From contig NC_011894.1 of the NCBI RefSeq assembly GCF_000022085.1, positions 1,204,501 to 1,268,500 on the forward strand: a stretch of 64,000 nt of DNA, written 5' to 3'. The position numbers and the translations under genes were made by a program. Each line of letters starts with the position of its first letter. Within the stretch, counting starts at the first letter, position 1. Below the pieces are notes generated by a model that did not search any database, was not told the DNA's origin, and worked only from the letters and a program-made list of their open reading frames with translations. Below are positions 40,511 to 50,389 of this stretch, piece by piece. This stretch comes from Methylobacterium nodulans ORS 2060 (lineage in GTDB: Bacteria > Pseudomonadota > Alphaproteobacteria > Rhizobiales > Beijerinckiaceae).

Positions 40511-41377
40511 ATGAAGCCCATTCGCAAAGCTGTCCTGCCCGTCGCGGGTCTGGGCACCCGCTTCCTGCCGGCCACCAAGGCCGTGCCGAAGGAGATGCTG
40601 ACGGTCGTGGACCGGCCCGTGGTGCAGCACGTCGTCGACGAGGCCAAGGAAGCGGGGATCGAGCACTTCATCTTCGTCACGGGCCGCGGCAAGGGGGTGA
40701 TCGAGGACCATTTCGACATCGCCTACGAGCTCGACCGCACCCTGCAGGAGCGCGGCAAGCAGGCAGCCTACGAGGAGCTCAAGCGCGACCTGCCGCAGGC
40801 CGGCCAGACCAGCTTCACCCGCCAGCAGGAGCCGCTCGGCCTCGGCCATGCGGTCTGGTGCGCCCGCGAGATCGTCGGCGACGAGCCCTTCGCGGTGATC
40901 CTGCCCGACATGCTGAGCCGCGGCTGCATGACGCAGATGCTGGCCGCCTACGAGCGCCACGGCGGCAACGTGATCGCCGTCGAGGAGGTCGCCCCCGACC
41001 AGACCCACCAGTACGGCATCGTCAGCGTGGGCCAGGAATTCGGCGACACCTTCGAGATCACCGGCATGGTCGAGAAGCCGCCGAAGGGCACCGCGCCCTC
41101 GAACTTCATCATCTCGGGCCGCTACATCCTGCAGCCGGAGATCTTCGGGATCCTGTCGAAGGGCGAGAAGGGCGCGGGCGGCGAGATCCAGCTCACCGAT
41201 GCGATGAAGCGCCTGTCCGAGACGCAGTCCTTCTACGGGATGCGCTACCGGGGCAAGACCTACGACACCGGCTCCAAGCTCGGCTTCCTCGTCGCCAATC
41301 TCGCCTATGCGCTGGAGCGCGAGGATCTGCGCGAGGACCTCAAGCGCGAAATGGCCGAGCTGTTGCGCGGAGCGTGA
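40511..41377 (+). CDS. galU: UTP-glucose-1-phosphate uridylyltransferase
   Basis: 288 residues. The nucleotide-binding motif is [20 protein letters not shown], with the [20 protein letters not shown] segment and the sugar-binding [20 protein letters not shown] and [15 protein letters not shown]. It makes UDP-glucose for polysaccharide and envelope synthesis. The ATG at 40511 gives the family start, [13 protein letters not shown]. The first part of the following 327-base gap (41378-41704) contains a hairpin at 41456-41482. Confidence 0.95.
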   Translation: MKPIRKAVLPVAGLGTRFLPATKAVPKEMLTVVDRPVVQHVVDEAKEAGIEHFIFVTGRGKGVIEDHFDIAYELDRTLQERGKQAAYEELKRDLPQAGQTSFTRQQEPLGLGHAVWCAREIVGDEPFAVILPDMLSRGCMTQMLAAYERHGGNVIAVEEVAPDQTHQYGIVSVGQEFGDTFEITGMVEKPPKGTAPSNFIISGRYILQPEIFGILSKGEKGAGGEIQLTDAMKRLSETQSFYGMRYRGKTYDTGSKLGFLVANLAYALEREDLREDLKREMAELLRGA

Positions 41378-41455
41378 GGCGGCCATGCGCTCACCGCGGA
41401 GCGCGGCATTAGATTTCACTTGCGGTTTGTGCGCTGCGCCTTAAATGTTGCGTTG

Positions 41456-41482
41456 CGAGATCGCGATGGCGTCGCGGTCTCG
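41456..41482. terminator. Hairpin downstream of galU
   Basis: CGAGATCGCGA at 41456-41466 pairs with 41472-41482 around five bases, with one G-T wobble. It lies about 80 bases after galU. A run of eight or more T residues occurs further on at about 41539, not adjacent, so a factor-independent terminator is possible but not clear-cut. The rest of 41378-41704 holds no gene I can support. Confidence 0.35.
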
Positions 41483-41704
41483 CTGCCCTCCTTGGGCGTT
41501 TCCTCCCTAGACTTCGGGCCGATCCGCGAGGACGGCCTTTTTTTTGCCCTGCGTATAGCCGGCTCACAGGCATGTCGAGCGGTCCGGTTGTGTCGGCACG
41601 ACGCAGCGTCCACTCTGGCCGCCGGCCCGCCAGGGTCCGGCCGGGCGACGTGGACCAGTTCGCCGTCCTGGCAGACGACGACGCGAAGGGCCGGGAGGGG
41701 GACG

Positions 41705-42163
41705 ATGGCCGACAGCGATCCTGCGCGGACGCGCGCCACAGGCCGGTTCGACATCATCGCGGAGGCGCTCGCGCTCCCGGCCACCGCCGAGACGATGCTG
41801 GCCGATACCTATCTGACGGACCGGGAGGCGGCGAGCGCGCGGGTGTTCCGCGTCTATCGGCCGACCCCGCCGCATTTCCACCGGGGCTGCGACGAATACC
41901 TCTACGTGGTGTCGGGACGGGGCACGTTCTGGATCGGCGACCCCGCCACCGAGGCCGAGTTCGGCCCCGGCCACCTGCTGTTCTTCGAGCGCGGCACGGT
42001 GCACGCCCTGCCGACGATCCTGTCGGAGCCGCTGGTCTTCCTGTCGATCGACACGCCGCGCCGGCGGCCCGACGACGTCGTCTTCGTCGATCCGGCGGAC
42101 GGCACGCCCGAGACCTTCATGGCGCGCAACGCGCCGCACCCCCCACCCGGAGACTCCGCATGA
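41705..42163 (+). CDS. Cupin domain protein
   Basis: 152 residues. The single cupin barrel has motif 1 as PPHFHRGCDEYLYVVSGRGT (two His plus Glu) and motif 2 around GHLLFFERGTVHALP, giving a probable 3-His/1-Glu metal site. Such small cupins include isomerases and dioxygenase-like enzymes; I cannot assign the reaction. ATG 41705 has a strong GGGAGGGG ribosome-binding site. Its stop overlaps the ATG of the SDR gene (ATGA), so the two proteins are coexpressed and may share a pathway. Confidence 0.75.
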   Translation: MADSDPARTRATGRFDIIAEALALPATAETMLADTYLTDREAASARVFRVYRPTPPHFHRGCDEYLYVVSGRGTFWIGDPATEAEFGPGHLLFFERGTVHALPTILSEPLVFLSIDTPRRRPDDVVFVDPADGTPETFMARNAPHPPPGDSA

Positions 42164-42948
42164 GCGACGCCCCCCGTACCGCCCTCGTCACCGGTGCCGC
42201 CCGGGGCATTGGGCTTGCCACCGCCCGGCTCTTCCTGCGCGACGGCTGGCGCGTCGCCCTCCTCGACATCGACCGGGAGGGGCTTGCGGGCGCGGTGGCG
42301 GCGCTCGACCAGCCGGAGCGCACCCTCGCGCTGCCCTGCGACGTCTCCGACGAGGCCGGCGTGACGGACGCCGTGGCGGCGACCGCCGACCGCTTCGGGC
42401 GCCTCGACGCCCTCGTCAACAATGCGGGAATCGCAGTGTTCAAGCCGCTCCTCGAGACCACGCCGGCCGAATGGGCGCGGGTGCTCGCGGTGAACCTCAC
42501 CGGGCCGTTCCTGTCCACGCGGGCCGCCGCGCCGGTCATGGCCCGCACGGGCGGCGGGGCCATCGTCAACATCACGTCGATCTCGGGCCTTCGCGCCTCG
42601 ACCCTGCGCGTCGCCTACGGCACCAGCAAGGCGGGGCTCGCCCATCTCACCAAGCAGCAGGCCGTCGAACTCGCCGGGCTCGGCATCCGGGTCAACGCGG
42701 TGGCCCCGGGCCCGGTGGACACGGCCATGGCCAAGGCCGTGCACAGCCCGGCCATCCGCGCCGACTACCACGACGCGGTGCCGCTCAACCGCTACGGGCT
42801 GGAGGAGGAGATTGCCGAGGCGATCGTCTTCCTGGCCGGCCCACGGGCCGCCTACGTCACCGGGCAGGTTCTGGCGGTCGATGGCGGCTTCGAGGCTGCC
42901 GGGATCGGGCTGCCGACCCTGCGGCGCATGGCGGAGCGGGGGGACTGA
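42160..42948 (+). CDS. SDR family oxidoreductase
   Basis: 262 residues, classical SDR. Cofactor motif TGAARGIGLATARLF with the following LLDIDREG (Asp, suggesting NAD preference), NNAG as LVNNAGIAVF, catalytic Ser in NITSISGLRAS, and YGTSKAGLAHL (Tyr-x-x-x-Lys). The C-terminus has VTGQVLAVDGGFEAAG. The substrate is unknown; the coupled cupin gene suggests a sugar or small hydroxy-acid pathway. The following 468 bases (42949-43416) hold no gene I can support; they contain a CCTCATGCTGAGG palindrome at about 43067 and lead into the IS110 element. Confidence 0.85.
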   Translation: MSDAPRTALVTGAARGIGLATARLFLRDGWRVALLDIDREGLAGAVAALDQPERTLALPCDVSDEAGVTDAVAATADRFGRLDALVNNAGIAVFKPLLETTPAEWARVLAVNLTGPFLSTRAAAPVMARTGGGAIVNITSISGLRASTLRVAYGTSKAGLAHLTKQQAVELAGLGIRVNAVAPGPVDTAMAKAVHSPAIRADYHDAVPLNRYGLEEEIAEAIVFLAGPRAAYVTGQVLAVDGGFEAAGIGLPTLRRMAERGD

Positions 42949-43416
42949 TCGCCGGCGCAGGCCGTTGCGCCCGGTCGAAGCGCAGCGGCCCGCTCTCACG
43001 CGACGGCGGAGTGTGTATCGCGTGTCCTGCGAGACGGCGGGCCGGCTCCGGCAGCCACTCCGCCCCCTCATGCTGAGGAGCGGGGCCGCTTCCACGCCCC
43101 TCAGGAGCGGATTTTAGACCGCGTCAGCCCCCGCGACGCTGTCCGCCTGACACGCCCAGCGACGATCGGGGATCGGCGCCCGGCCTCCGTCGTCCGCCCC
43201 CCTGTCCCGGGCGCATGCAGCGGCAGCGGAATGCGACCCGGGACTTGAGCCGAGAAGTCGCGCAGCGACCGCTTGTCGGCCACGCTGGAGGCAACCGGCG
43301 CCGCTGCGCGGCAAATCCTCGTGCTGGGTCCCGGATCTCCTTCCGCTGACGCTGCAGTCGTGCAGGCCCGAACGGGCCCGGAAAGAGGGAGCGGGACAGA
43401 GCGGCTGTGTTGAAGG

Positions 43417-44607
<1,191 letters not shown>

Positions 44608-44721
44608 TCACGGCGCGGAGGCGGACGGCCCGAGCCTCGCCGCGTGTTGTAATAACGTAACGCAGCCCAGCCATCGCGCTCATCGGGCGGATCCGCCCTT
44701 GCGCTGCTCCGCTGCACCGCT

Positions 44722-44744
44722 CCAATGAAATACTATAACATTTC
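44722..44744. promoter_or_regulatory. Zur-like operator upstream of the TonB receptor
   Basis: The right half TATAACATTTC (44734-44744) equals half of the zinc-uptake-regulator box I recall for Rhizobiales (halves GAAATGTTATA and TATAACATTTC around one base). The left half matches at about 7 of 11 positions. The site ends 15 bases before the GTG start. The AT-rich stretch stands out in this GC-rich sequence. Zinc repression of the receptor gene is inferred. Confidence 0.45.
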
Positions 44745-44758
44745 GCAAGGAGCAGGAC

Positions 44759-46876
44759 GTGGCGAAGGCGGCGGGGCGAGCGCGGCTGGTGGCTCTGGGG
44801 GTTCTCACGGCGGGGGCGGCGCAGGCCGAGGACATCCGGCTCGACGAGATCACCGTGTCCTCGCCGAGCCCGATCGTGGGCCGCGCGGCGGCGCCCGCCG
44901 GCGGCGGCCTCGGGCCGGGCGTCCTGCCCGTCGTCACCGACACCTTCTCGCCCGTCACGGTGATCGGCCGCAGCGACATCGTCCGCGAGCAGCCGCGCAC
45001 GCTCGGCGACGCCCTGTTCGACCGGCCGGGCCTCTCGGCCACCACCTACGCGCCGGGGGCGAACCGGCCGATCATCCGCGGCCTCGACACCTCCCGGGTC
45101 CGCATCCAGGAGAACGGAATCGGCGTGCAGGACGTGTCGGACCTCGGCGAGGACCACGCCGTGCCGATCAACCCGCTCGTCAGCGACCGCATCGAGGTGA
45201 TCCGCGGCCCCGCCACCCTGCGCTACGGCAGCCAGGCGATCGGCGGCGTCGTCAGCGCCGAGAACCGCCGCATCCCTCGCTTCGTGCCGGCCGGCGGCCT
45301 CTCAGGGCAAGTGCTCGGCGGCTATTCCTCCGTCGACAACGGCCGCAACGGCGCGGCGAGCGTCGAGGCGGGCGGCGAGAACGTGGTGATCCATGCCGAC
45401 GGCTTCCGCACCGCCCAGGACAGCTACCGCACGCCGCTCGGCATCCAGCGCAACTCCGCAGCCGAATCGCAGGGCGGCGCGGTCGGCCTGTCCTACGTCT
45501 TCGACCGCGGCTTCGTCGGCTTGGCCTTCAGCCACTACGACGCGCTCTACCAGATCCCGGGCGGCGAGGCCGCCGAGAGACGCACCCGCCTCGACCCGAC
45601 CCAGGACAAGCTCCAGGCGCAGGGGGAGTACCGCCCCCTCGACGGCCCGCTGGAGGCGATCCGGTTCTGGCTCGGCGGCTCGATCTACAAGCACAACGAG
45701 ATCGGGATCGGCGAGGACGGCCAGGACGGCATCCGCTCGACCTTCAAGAACCGGGAGGTGGAGGCGCGGCTCGAACTCCAGCACGTGCCCGTGCTGCTGC
45801 CCTTCGGCACCCTCACGGGCGCCCTCGGGATCCAGGCCGACCGGCGCACCCTCGGCACCGGGGGCGAGGCCAATACCCTGCTGGCGCCGACCGATTCACG
45901 CAGCAACGCCCTCTACCTCTTCGAGGAGCTGGCGGTGGGCAACGGCCTGCGCTTCCAGGCGGCGGGGCGGATCGAGGGCGCACGCGCGACCGGCACCGCG
46001 ACGCAATTCCCGGGCGATTTTTTGCCCGTCGAGGGCGAGGAGCCGGTCTCGTTCGGCCGCCGCCGCCGCTTCGCGCCCAAGAGCGCGAGCTTCGGCATCC
46101 TGCAGGATCTGCCCTACGACCTCGTGGCGAGCGTGACCGGCTCCTATGTCGAGCGGGCGCCCTCGGCCTTTGAACTCTATTCCCGCGGTCCGCACGATGC
46201 GACCGAGACCTTCGAGATCGGAGACCCCAACCTCAAGAAGGAGCGCGCGCGCACGATCGAGGTCAGCCTGCGCCGGAACGTCGGACCGTTCCGCTTCGAG
46301 GCCACCGGCTATCACACCCGCTACACCGGCTTCATCTACAAGCGCCTGACCGGCGCGCGGTGCGACGACGATTTCGCGAGCTGCGGCAGCGGGGACGAAC
46401 TCGCTCAGGTCGTCTACACCCAGCAGAACGCCGCCTTCCACGGGGCCGAGATCGCCGCGCAGCTCGACCTGATCCCGATCGGCAACGGGTTCATCGGGCT
46501 CGACGCGCAGTACGACTACGTGCGGGCGACCTTCGACGACGGCACCTTCGTGCCCCGCATCCCGCCTCATCGGGTCGGCGGCGGCCTCTTCCTGCGGGCG
46601 GACGGCTGGTTCGCGCGCATCAACCTCCTGCATGCCTTCGCCCATACGGAGACGGCGCCGTTCGAAACGGTCACGCCCGGCTACGACAACCTGCGGGCGG
46701 AGGTGAGCTACACCAAGCCCCTCGATCCGGCGGTCTACGGGGCGAGCGAGATCACCTTCGGCCTGTCAGGCAGCAACCTTCTGGACGCGGTGATCCGCAA
46801 CTCGGCCTCGTTCAAGAAGGACGAGGTGGCGCTGCCCGGGCGCAGCGTGCGGCTGTTCATGACCGCGCGCTTCTAG
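44759..46876 (+). CDS. TonB-dependent outer-membrane receptor, ZnuD-like
   Basis: 705 residues from GTG. Signal peptide: GRARLVALGVLTAGAAQAE. The plug domain (about 60-170) has GDALFDRPGLSATTYAPG and RPIIRGLDTSRVRIQ, followed by RIEVIRGPATLRYGSQAIGG. The beta-barrel ends in an aromatic residue (SVRLFMTARF). The barrel segments APSAFELYSRGPHDATETFE and IGDPNLKKERARTIEV resemble ZnuD, the zinc receptor of Neisseria. A Zur-like box in the promoter supports a zinc role. GTG has AAGGAG seven bases upstream. Haem or other metal chelates remain possible. Confidence 0.8.
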   Translation: MAKAAGRARLVALGVLTAGAAQAEDIRLDEITVSSPSPIVGRAAAPAGGGLGPGVLPVVTDTFSPVTVIGRSDIVREQPRTLGDALFDRPGLSATTYAPGANRPIIRGLDTSRVRIQENGIGVQDVSDLGEDHAVPINPLVSDRIEVIRGPATLRYGSQAIGGVVSAENRRIPRFVPAGGLSGQVLGGYSSVDNGRNGAASVEAGGENVVIHADGFRTAQDSYRTPLGIQRNSAAESQGGAVGLSYVFDRGFVGLAFSHYDALYQIPGGEAAERRTRLDPTQDKLQAQGEYRPLDGPLEAIRFWLGGSIYKHNEIGIGEDGQDGIRSTFKNREVEARLELQHVPVLLPFGTLTGALGIQADRRTLGTGGEANTLLAPTDSRSNALYLFEELAVGNGLRFQAAGRIEGARATGTATQFPGDFLPVEGEEPVSFGRRRRFAPKSASFGILQDLPYDLVASVTGSYVERAPSAFELYSRGPHDATETFEIGDPNLKKERARTIEVSLRRNVGPFRFEATGYHTRYTGFIYKRLTGARCDDDFASCGSGDELAQVVYTQQNAAFHGAEIAAQLDLIPIGNGFIGLDAQYDYVRATFDDGTFVPRIPPHRVGGGLFLRADGWFARINLLHAFAHTETAPFETVTPGYDNLRAEVSYTKPLDPAVYGASEITFGLSGSNLLDAVIRNSASFKKDEVALPGRSVRLFMTARF

Positions 46877-46925
46877 AGCGCTCCTTAGCCGAAGCGGACA
46901 CCGGTTCGGCGCGAGGGGGCGCGTG

Positions 46926-47163
46926 ATACGGCTTCGGGTTGATCCGTTCGGAGACAAGAGGGCACGGGATCCCCTCTCCCGAGTGGGAGAGGGGTAGGGG
47001 TGAGGGTGGCATGGGTTCGAATGAAGCACTGAGCGTCGCGCTGGCAGCGGCACGGCTCAGTCTTCTTGCTGAACCACCTGGGCCCTCACCCCTGCCCCTC
47101 TCCCGCACGGGAGAGGGGTTCCCGTGCCCTCTTGTCTCCGAACGGATCAACCCGAAGCCGTAT
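46926..47163. repeat. 238-bp nested inverted-repeat element
   Basis: Arms of 44 bases (46926-46969 and 47120-47163) are perfectly complementary. The arms begin ATACGGCTTCGGGTTGATCC. Inside are two hairpins of the CCCCTCTCCC-N4-GGGAGAGGGG type and complementary GGGTGAGGG / CCCTCACCC stretches. It fills most of the 323-base gap between the convergent TonB-receptor and TetR genes. It shares its hairpin unit with 34318-34500 and its arm motif with 11850-11884. No gene is seen in it. Confidence 0.85.
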
Positions 47164-47199
47164 AAGAGGCCGAGACACCAGCTCGGAGGATCCGCCCGC

Positions 47200-47814
47200 T
47201 CAAGTCGCCCGCATGGACTGCATCTGGGTGACGAAGAGCCGTGCCACCGCCTCCTCCGTCAGTCCGGTCGCCCGCACCAGCTCCGGGCCGAGCAGGGTCG
47301 CCCCGAGGGCGCCCGAGAGCAGCATGAAGGTGATGGGCCCGGTGCCCCGCACATGCGGGTCGGTGCCCGGCGGCTCCGCCGCCCGCAGCAGCGTCACCGC
47401 GTGCTCCACTGCGATGAAAAACGGCTCCAGGGTGGCGACCTCCCCGGAGGCCGCGAGCCACGCGACGAGCCGCCCGTAGCCGCCGCGACTCAGCGCCTCG
47501 AAGATCTGCGCCACCACCGCCTCGGGGCCGATCTGGCCGGCGCGCAGGCGCTGAACGCTGGTCTCCGCCTCGCGCGCCATGGCCTCGGCCATGTCGGCGA
47601 CCAGGGCCGCGTGCAGGGCGGCGCTGGTCCCGAAGTGATGGGTGACGTTGCCGTGCGTCATGCCCACCGCCGCAGCGACGCCCTGGAGGGTGAGGGCCTG
47701 CGGGCCCTTCTCCAGGAGCAGCGCGCGTGCCGCTTCGAGGACGAGGCGGCGCGCCTCCTCGGGCGGCCGTCGGCGGCGCTTCGGACGGGTATCGGCGGTG
47801 TGGGTGATGGCCAT
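47200..47814 (-). CDS. TetR/AcrR family transcriptional regulator
   Basis: 204 residues. An Arg/Lys-rich N-terminus precedes the HTH (about 20-66): RRLVLEAARALLLEKGPQAL then LQGVAAAVGMTHGNVTHHFG, the recognition helix. The C-terminal ligand/dimerisation domain is helical with no recognisable ligand signature. It is convergent with the TonB receptor, so it need not regulate it. No obvious target is adjacent; the gene upstream of it (about 230 bases away) is a small secreted protein in the same orientation. Confidence 0.85.
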   Translation of the reverse strand: MAITHTADTRPKRRRRPPEEARRLVLEAARALLLEKGPQALTLQGVAAAVGMTHGNVTHHFGTSAALHAALVADMAEAMAREAETSVQRLRAGQIGPEAVVAQIFEALSRGGYGRLVAWLAASGEVATLEPFFIAVEHAVTLLRAAEPPGTDPHVRGTGPITFMLLSGALGATLLGPELVRATGLTEEAVARLFVTQMQSMRAT

Positions 47815-48043
47815 GCCTGTCAGGAGAACGCACGAACGAGGAGAAGCGTCCCGAGCAACAAGGCACAGGGCGGAGTCCGAGACAATCGTTGCGGGCGCGG
47901 GATCATCCGGTTTGGTTGCCGCTCTACGACCGGCCGGGCCCGGACCACGCCGGATCCCGGTCGACGGGACGGCGCTCCCGCCCTGGCGGCCCGCCGGGCC
48001 GGGGACGGCCGCACGCCCTCGGCCGGCAAGGCTCTGAGACGGC

Positions 48044-48283
48044 TCAGCGGGGAACTTTCGGCTCGGTCGGCTCCGGCTTGCCGGTCCGGTCCACGGTCGG
48101 GCGTCCTGGCGCCCGCTCGGGCCCCGGCCCCTCGTGCGATCGCTCGCTCTGGCCGACGGGGCTCTGGCCCGGCGGCAGGGCCTGGCGGTCGTCGCCGGAG
48201 GGCGCCGGCCGGGCCTCCTCGGCCCGCGCGAGGGGAGCGCCGGCGAACAGGGCCGCCACGACGAGGAGCGGCAGGATCCGCAT
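48044..48283 (-). CDS. Small secreted protein, function unknown
   Basis: 79 residues, not recognised. A signal peptide is clear (MRILPLLVVAALFAGAPLAR, cleavage near AEE). The mature part is Pro/Gly/Arg/Glu-rich with no cysteines and is probably disordered. GAGGGA precedes the ATG at 48281-48283 at a good distance. It follows the 53-residue gene by two bases, so the two are likely cotranscribed. Confidence 0.5.
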   Translation of the reverse strand: MRILPLLVVAALFAGAPLARAEEARPAPSGDDRQALPPGQSPVGQSERSHEGPGPERAPGRPTVDRTGKPEPTEPKVPR

Positions 48284-48285
48284 GG

Positions 48286-48447
48286 CTATCCCTCGGCCTT
48301 GTCGCCCTGGCCCTGCTTGGCACCGCCGCGCGGATCGGTCGAATCCTCGCCCTCCCGCGCGGTCCGGCCCTGCGGCGTCAGCCGCGGCCGGTCGATGGAG
48401 AGATCCTCCGCTGCGGGCTTCTCGGTCGTCGTCGAGGTCTTGGCCAT
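48286..48447 (-). CDS. Small hydrophilic protein, function unknown
   Basis: 53 residues: MAKTSTTTEKPAAEDLSIDR and then PRLTPQGRTAREGEDSTDP, ending GGAKQGQGDKAEG. It is charged, Gly/Thr-rich and without hydrophobic segments, so probably an unstructured cytoplasmic protein. The support is the strong ribosome-binding site GGAGG six bases before the ATG (48445-48447) and the tight coupling to the secreted-protein gene downstream. No family is recognised. The 325 bases upstream of it (48448-48772) hold a strong hairpin and no other gene. Confidence 0.45.
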   Translation of the reverse strand: MAKTSTTTEKPAAEDLSIDRPRLTPQGRTAREGEDSTDPRGGAKQGQGDKAEG

Positions 48448-48675
48448 CGGGATCCTCCGGGAGAGTATCGCTGCGGCCCAACGCCCGGCGGGGCGGCCGG
48501 TTCGCGGAGGAGGCCCCGGCCGGCGCGCCGGCCTCGGGCCGCGGCGGCCTTAAGGGGGACGGGCTGCGCCCTTATGGGCTAGAGGCGGGCTGCGCCCTCC
48601 CGGCCCGGAGGCCCTTGAGGAGAGCTGCGGCGGCCCCGGACCTCGCACCGCGACCGAAGCGCGCTACTATGCGGT

Positions 48676-48705
48676 GCACCGGCCCCGTCCGAACGGGGCC
48701 GGTGC
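48676..48705. other. Perfect 13-bp hairpin in the phosphomannomutase leader
   Basis: GCACCGGCCCCGT at 48676-48688 pairs base for base with 48693-48705 around the loop CCGA. No T-run follows. It lies about 68 bases before the start codon at 48773. It could be a leader RNA structure or a terminator for transcription entering from upstream. Confidence 0.5.
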
Positions 48706-48772
48706 CAGGAAGCTGCCCCACCGGCGGGGCGATGCGCCGCGATCCGGCGTCGAGATGGAGGTGAGGCCGCTC

Positions 48773-50275
48773 ATGTTTCCCAAGCCGCACGGAACGCTGG
48801 CGCCCAACAGCTTTGCGTTCGAATCGCTGCCGCTCGTCGCACCGACCGGCTTTCGCGAATACGACGCGCGCTGGCTGTTTCCGAAAGACCTCAACCTCAT
48901 GGGCGTGCAGGCGCTCGGCCTCGGGCTCGGCACCCTGGTCCACGAGCTCGGCGTGCGTCCCGACATCGTCACCGGCCACGACTTCCGCTCCTACTCCGCT
49001 TCCATCAAGCTCGCCCTCGTCGCCGGCATGATGGCCGCGGGGCTTCGGGTGAAGGATATCGGGCTCGCCCTTTCGCCGATGGCCTATTTCGGCCAGTTCG
49101 CCCTCGACTGCCCCTGCGTCGCCATGGTAACGGCCTCCCACAACGACAACGGCTGGACCGGCGTGAAGATGGGCGCCGAGCGCCCCATGACCTTCGGCCC
49201 CGCCGAGATGGGCCGGCTCAAGGAGATCGTGCTCTCGGGCGCCTTCCGGACTCGCGCGGGCGGCGCCTATGAATTCGTCCCGGACTTCGCCGCCCGCTAC
49301 CAGGCCGATCTCCTCGCGCGCGCCAAGCCCGTCAGCCGCAGGCTCAAGGTCGTGGCCGCCTGCGGCAACGGCACGGCCGGCGCCTTCGCCCCCGCCGTGC
49401 TGGAGGCGCTCGGCTGCGAGGTCGTGCCCCTCGACACCGAGGCCGATCCCAGCTTCCCGCGCTACAATCCCAACCCCGAGGACATGGCGATGCTGCACGC
49501 CATCGCCGAGACCGTGCGGACAACCGAGGCCGATGTCGGGCTCGGCTTCGACGGCGACGGCGACCGCTGCGGGGTGGTGGACAACGAGGGCCACGAGATC
49601 TTCGCCGACAAGGTCGGGGTGCTGCTCGCCCGCGACCTCTCGCGCCTGCATCCGGGCGCGACCTTCGTGGTGGACGTGAAGTCGACCGGCCTGTTCGCTT
49701 CGGATCCCGAGCTGACGGAGCGCGGCGTCAAGGCGGATTACTGGAAGACCGGCCACTCCTACATCAAGCGGCGGGTGAACGAGCTCGGCGCGCTGGCCGG
49801 GTTCGAGAAGTCGGGCCATTTCTTCTTCAACGCGCCGATCGGGCGCGGCTACGACGACGGGCTGATGACCGCGATCGCGGTGATCGAGATGCTCGACCGC
49901 AACCCGGGCCGCACGCTCGCCGACCTCTATCGGGCGCTGCCCAAGACCTGGGGCTCGCCCACCATGTCGCCGCACTGCGCCGACGAGGTGAAGTACGGGG
50001 TGGTGGAGACGGTGACCGCACGGGTGCGTGCGATGCAGGAGCGGGGCGAGCCGATCGGCGGGGGACGGATCGTGGATCTGGTGACGGTCAACGGCGTGCG
50101 CATCGCGACGGAAGACGGGACCTGGGGCCTGGTGCGGGCCTCCTCGAACAAGCCGGAACTCGTGGTGGTGGTCGAGAGCCCGGTCTCGGAGGCGCGGCTC
50201 CGGGCGATGTTCGCCGGGCTCGACGCCGTGCTGCGCGAGAATCCCGAGGTCGGCGCCTACAATCAGACCATCTGA
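48773..50275 (+). CDS. manB: Phosphomannomutase/phosphoglucomutase
   Basis: 500 residues, alpha-D-phosphohexomutase family. The active-site serine loop is MVTASHNDNGWTGVK, the metal loop is GLGFDGDGDRCGVVD, and the sugar-binding loop is represented by GFEKSGHFFF, where the family usually has GEMSGH. The C-terminal phosphate-binding segment is RASSNKPELVVVVES. It interconverts mannose-6-P and mannose-1-P (and probably the glucose forms). manC follows 114 bases downstream, so mannose-1-P is passed on to GDP-mannose. The start at 48773 is favoured by GTGAGG upstream; ATG 48755 is also open. Confidence 0.88.
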   Translation: MFPKPHGTLAPNSFAFESLPLVAPTGFREYDARWLFPKDLNLMGVQALGLGLGTLVHELGVRPDIVTGHDFRSYSASIKLALVAGMMAAGLRVKDIGLALSPMAYFGQFALDCPCVAMVTASHNDNGWTGVKMGAERPMTFGPAEMGRLKEIVLSGAFRTRAGGAYEFVPDFAARYQADLLARAKPVSRRLKVVAACGNGTAGAFAPAVLEALGCEVVPLDTEADPSFPRYNPNPEDMAMLHAIAETVRTTEADVGLGFDGDGDRCGVVDNEGHEIFADKVGVLLARDLSRLHPGATFVVDVKSTGLFASDPELTERGVKADYWKTGHSYIKRRVNELGALAGFEKSGHFFFNAPIGRGYDDGLMTAIAVIEMLDRNPGRTLADLYRALPKTWGSPTMSPHCADEVKYGVVETVTARVRAMQERGEPIGGGRIVDLVTVNGVRIATEDGTWGLVRASSNKPELVVVVESPVSEARLRAMFAGLDAVLRENPEVGAYNQTI

Positions 50276-50389
50276 GCCAGGGCGGGCCCGCGCCGAGCGG
50301 GCCACGCAGGGACGCGCTCCCGATCCGGCTGGACCGCTCCTTTCTCGGGGAAGCCGGCCGATCCACCAACCCGAGACGATGGAGACACC

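Noticed and set aside
43101..43416. Several short frames downstream of the IS110 transposase
   Set aside because: No ribosome-binding sites, family resemblance or consistent codon use; probably IS end or flanking non-coding DNA.
47005..47030. tRNA-like T-arm sequence GGTTCGAAT
   Set aside because: No acceptor or anticodon stems around it; it is part of the inverted-repeat element.
47889..48764. Plus-strand frames over the TetR upstream region
   Set aside because: They are antisense to the two small minus-strand genes and have Arg/Pro/Gly shadow composition.
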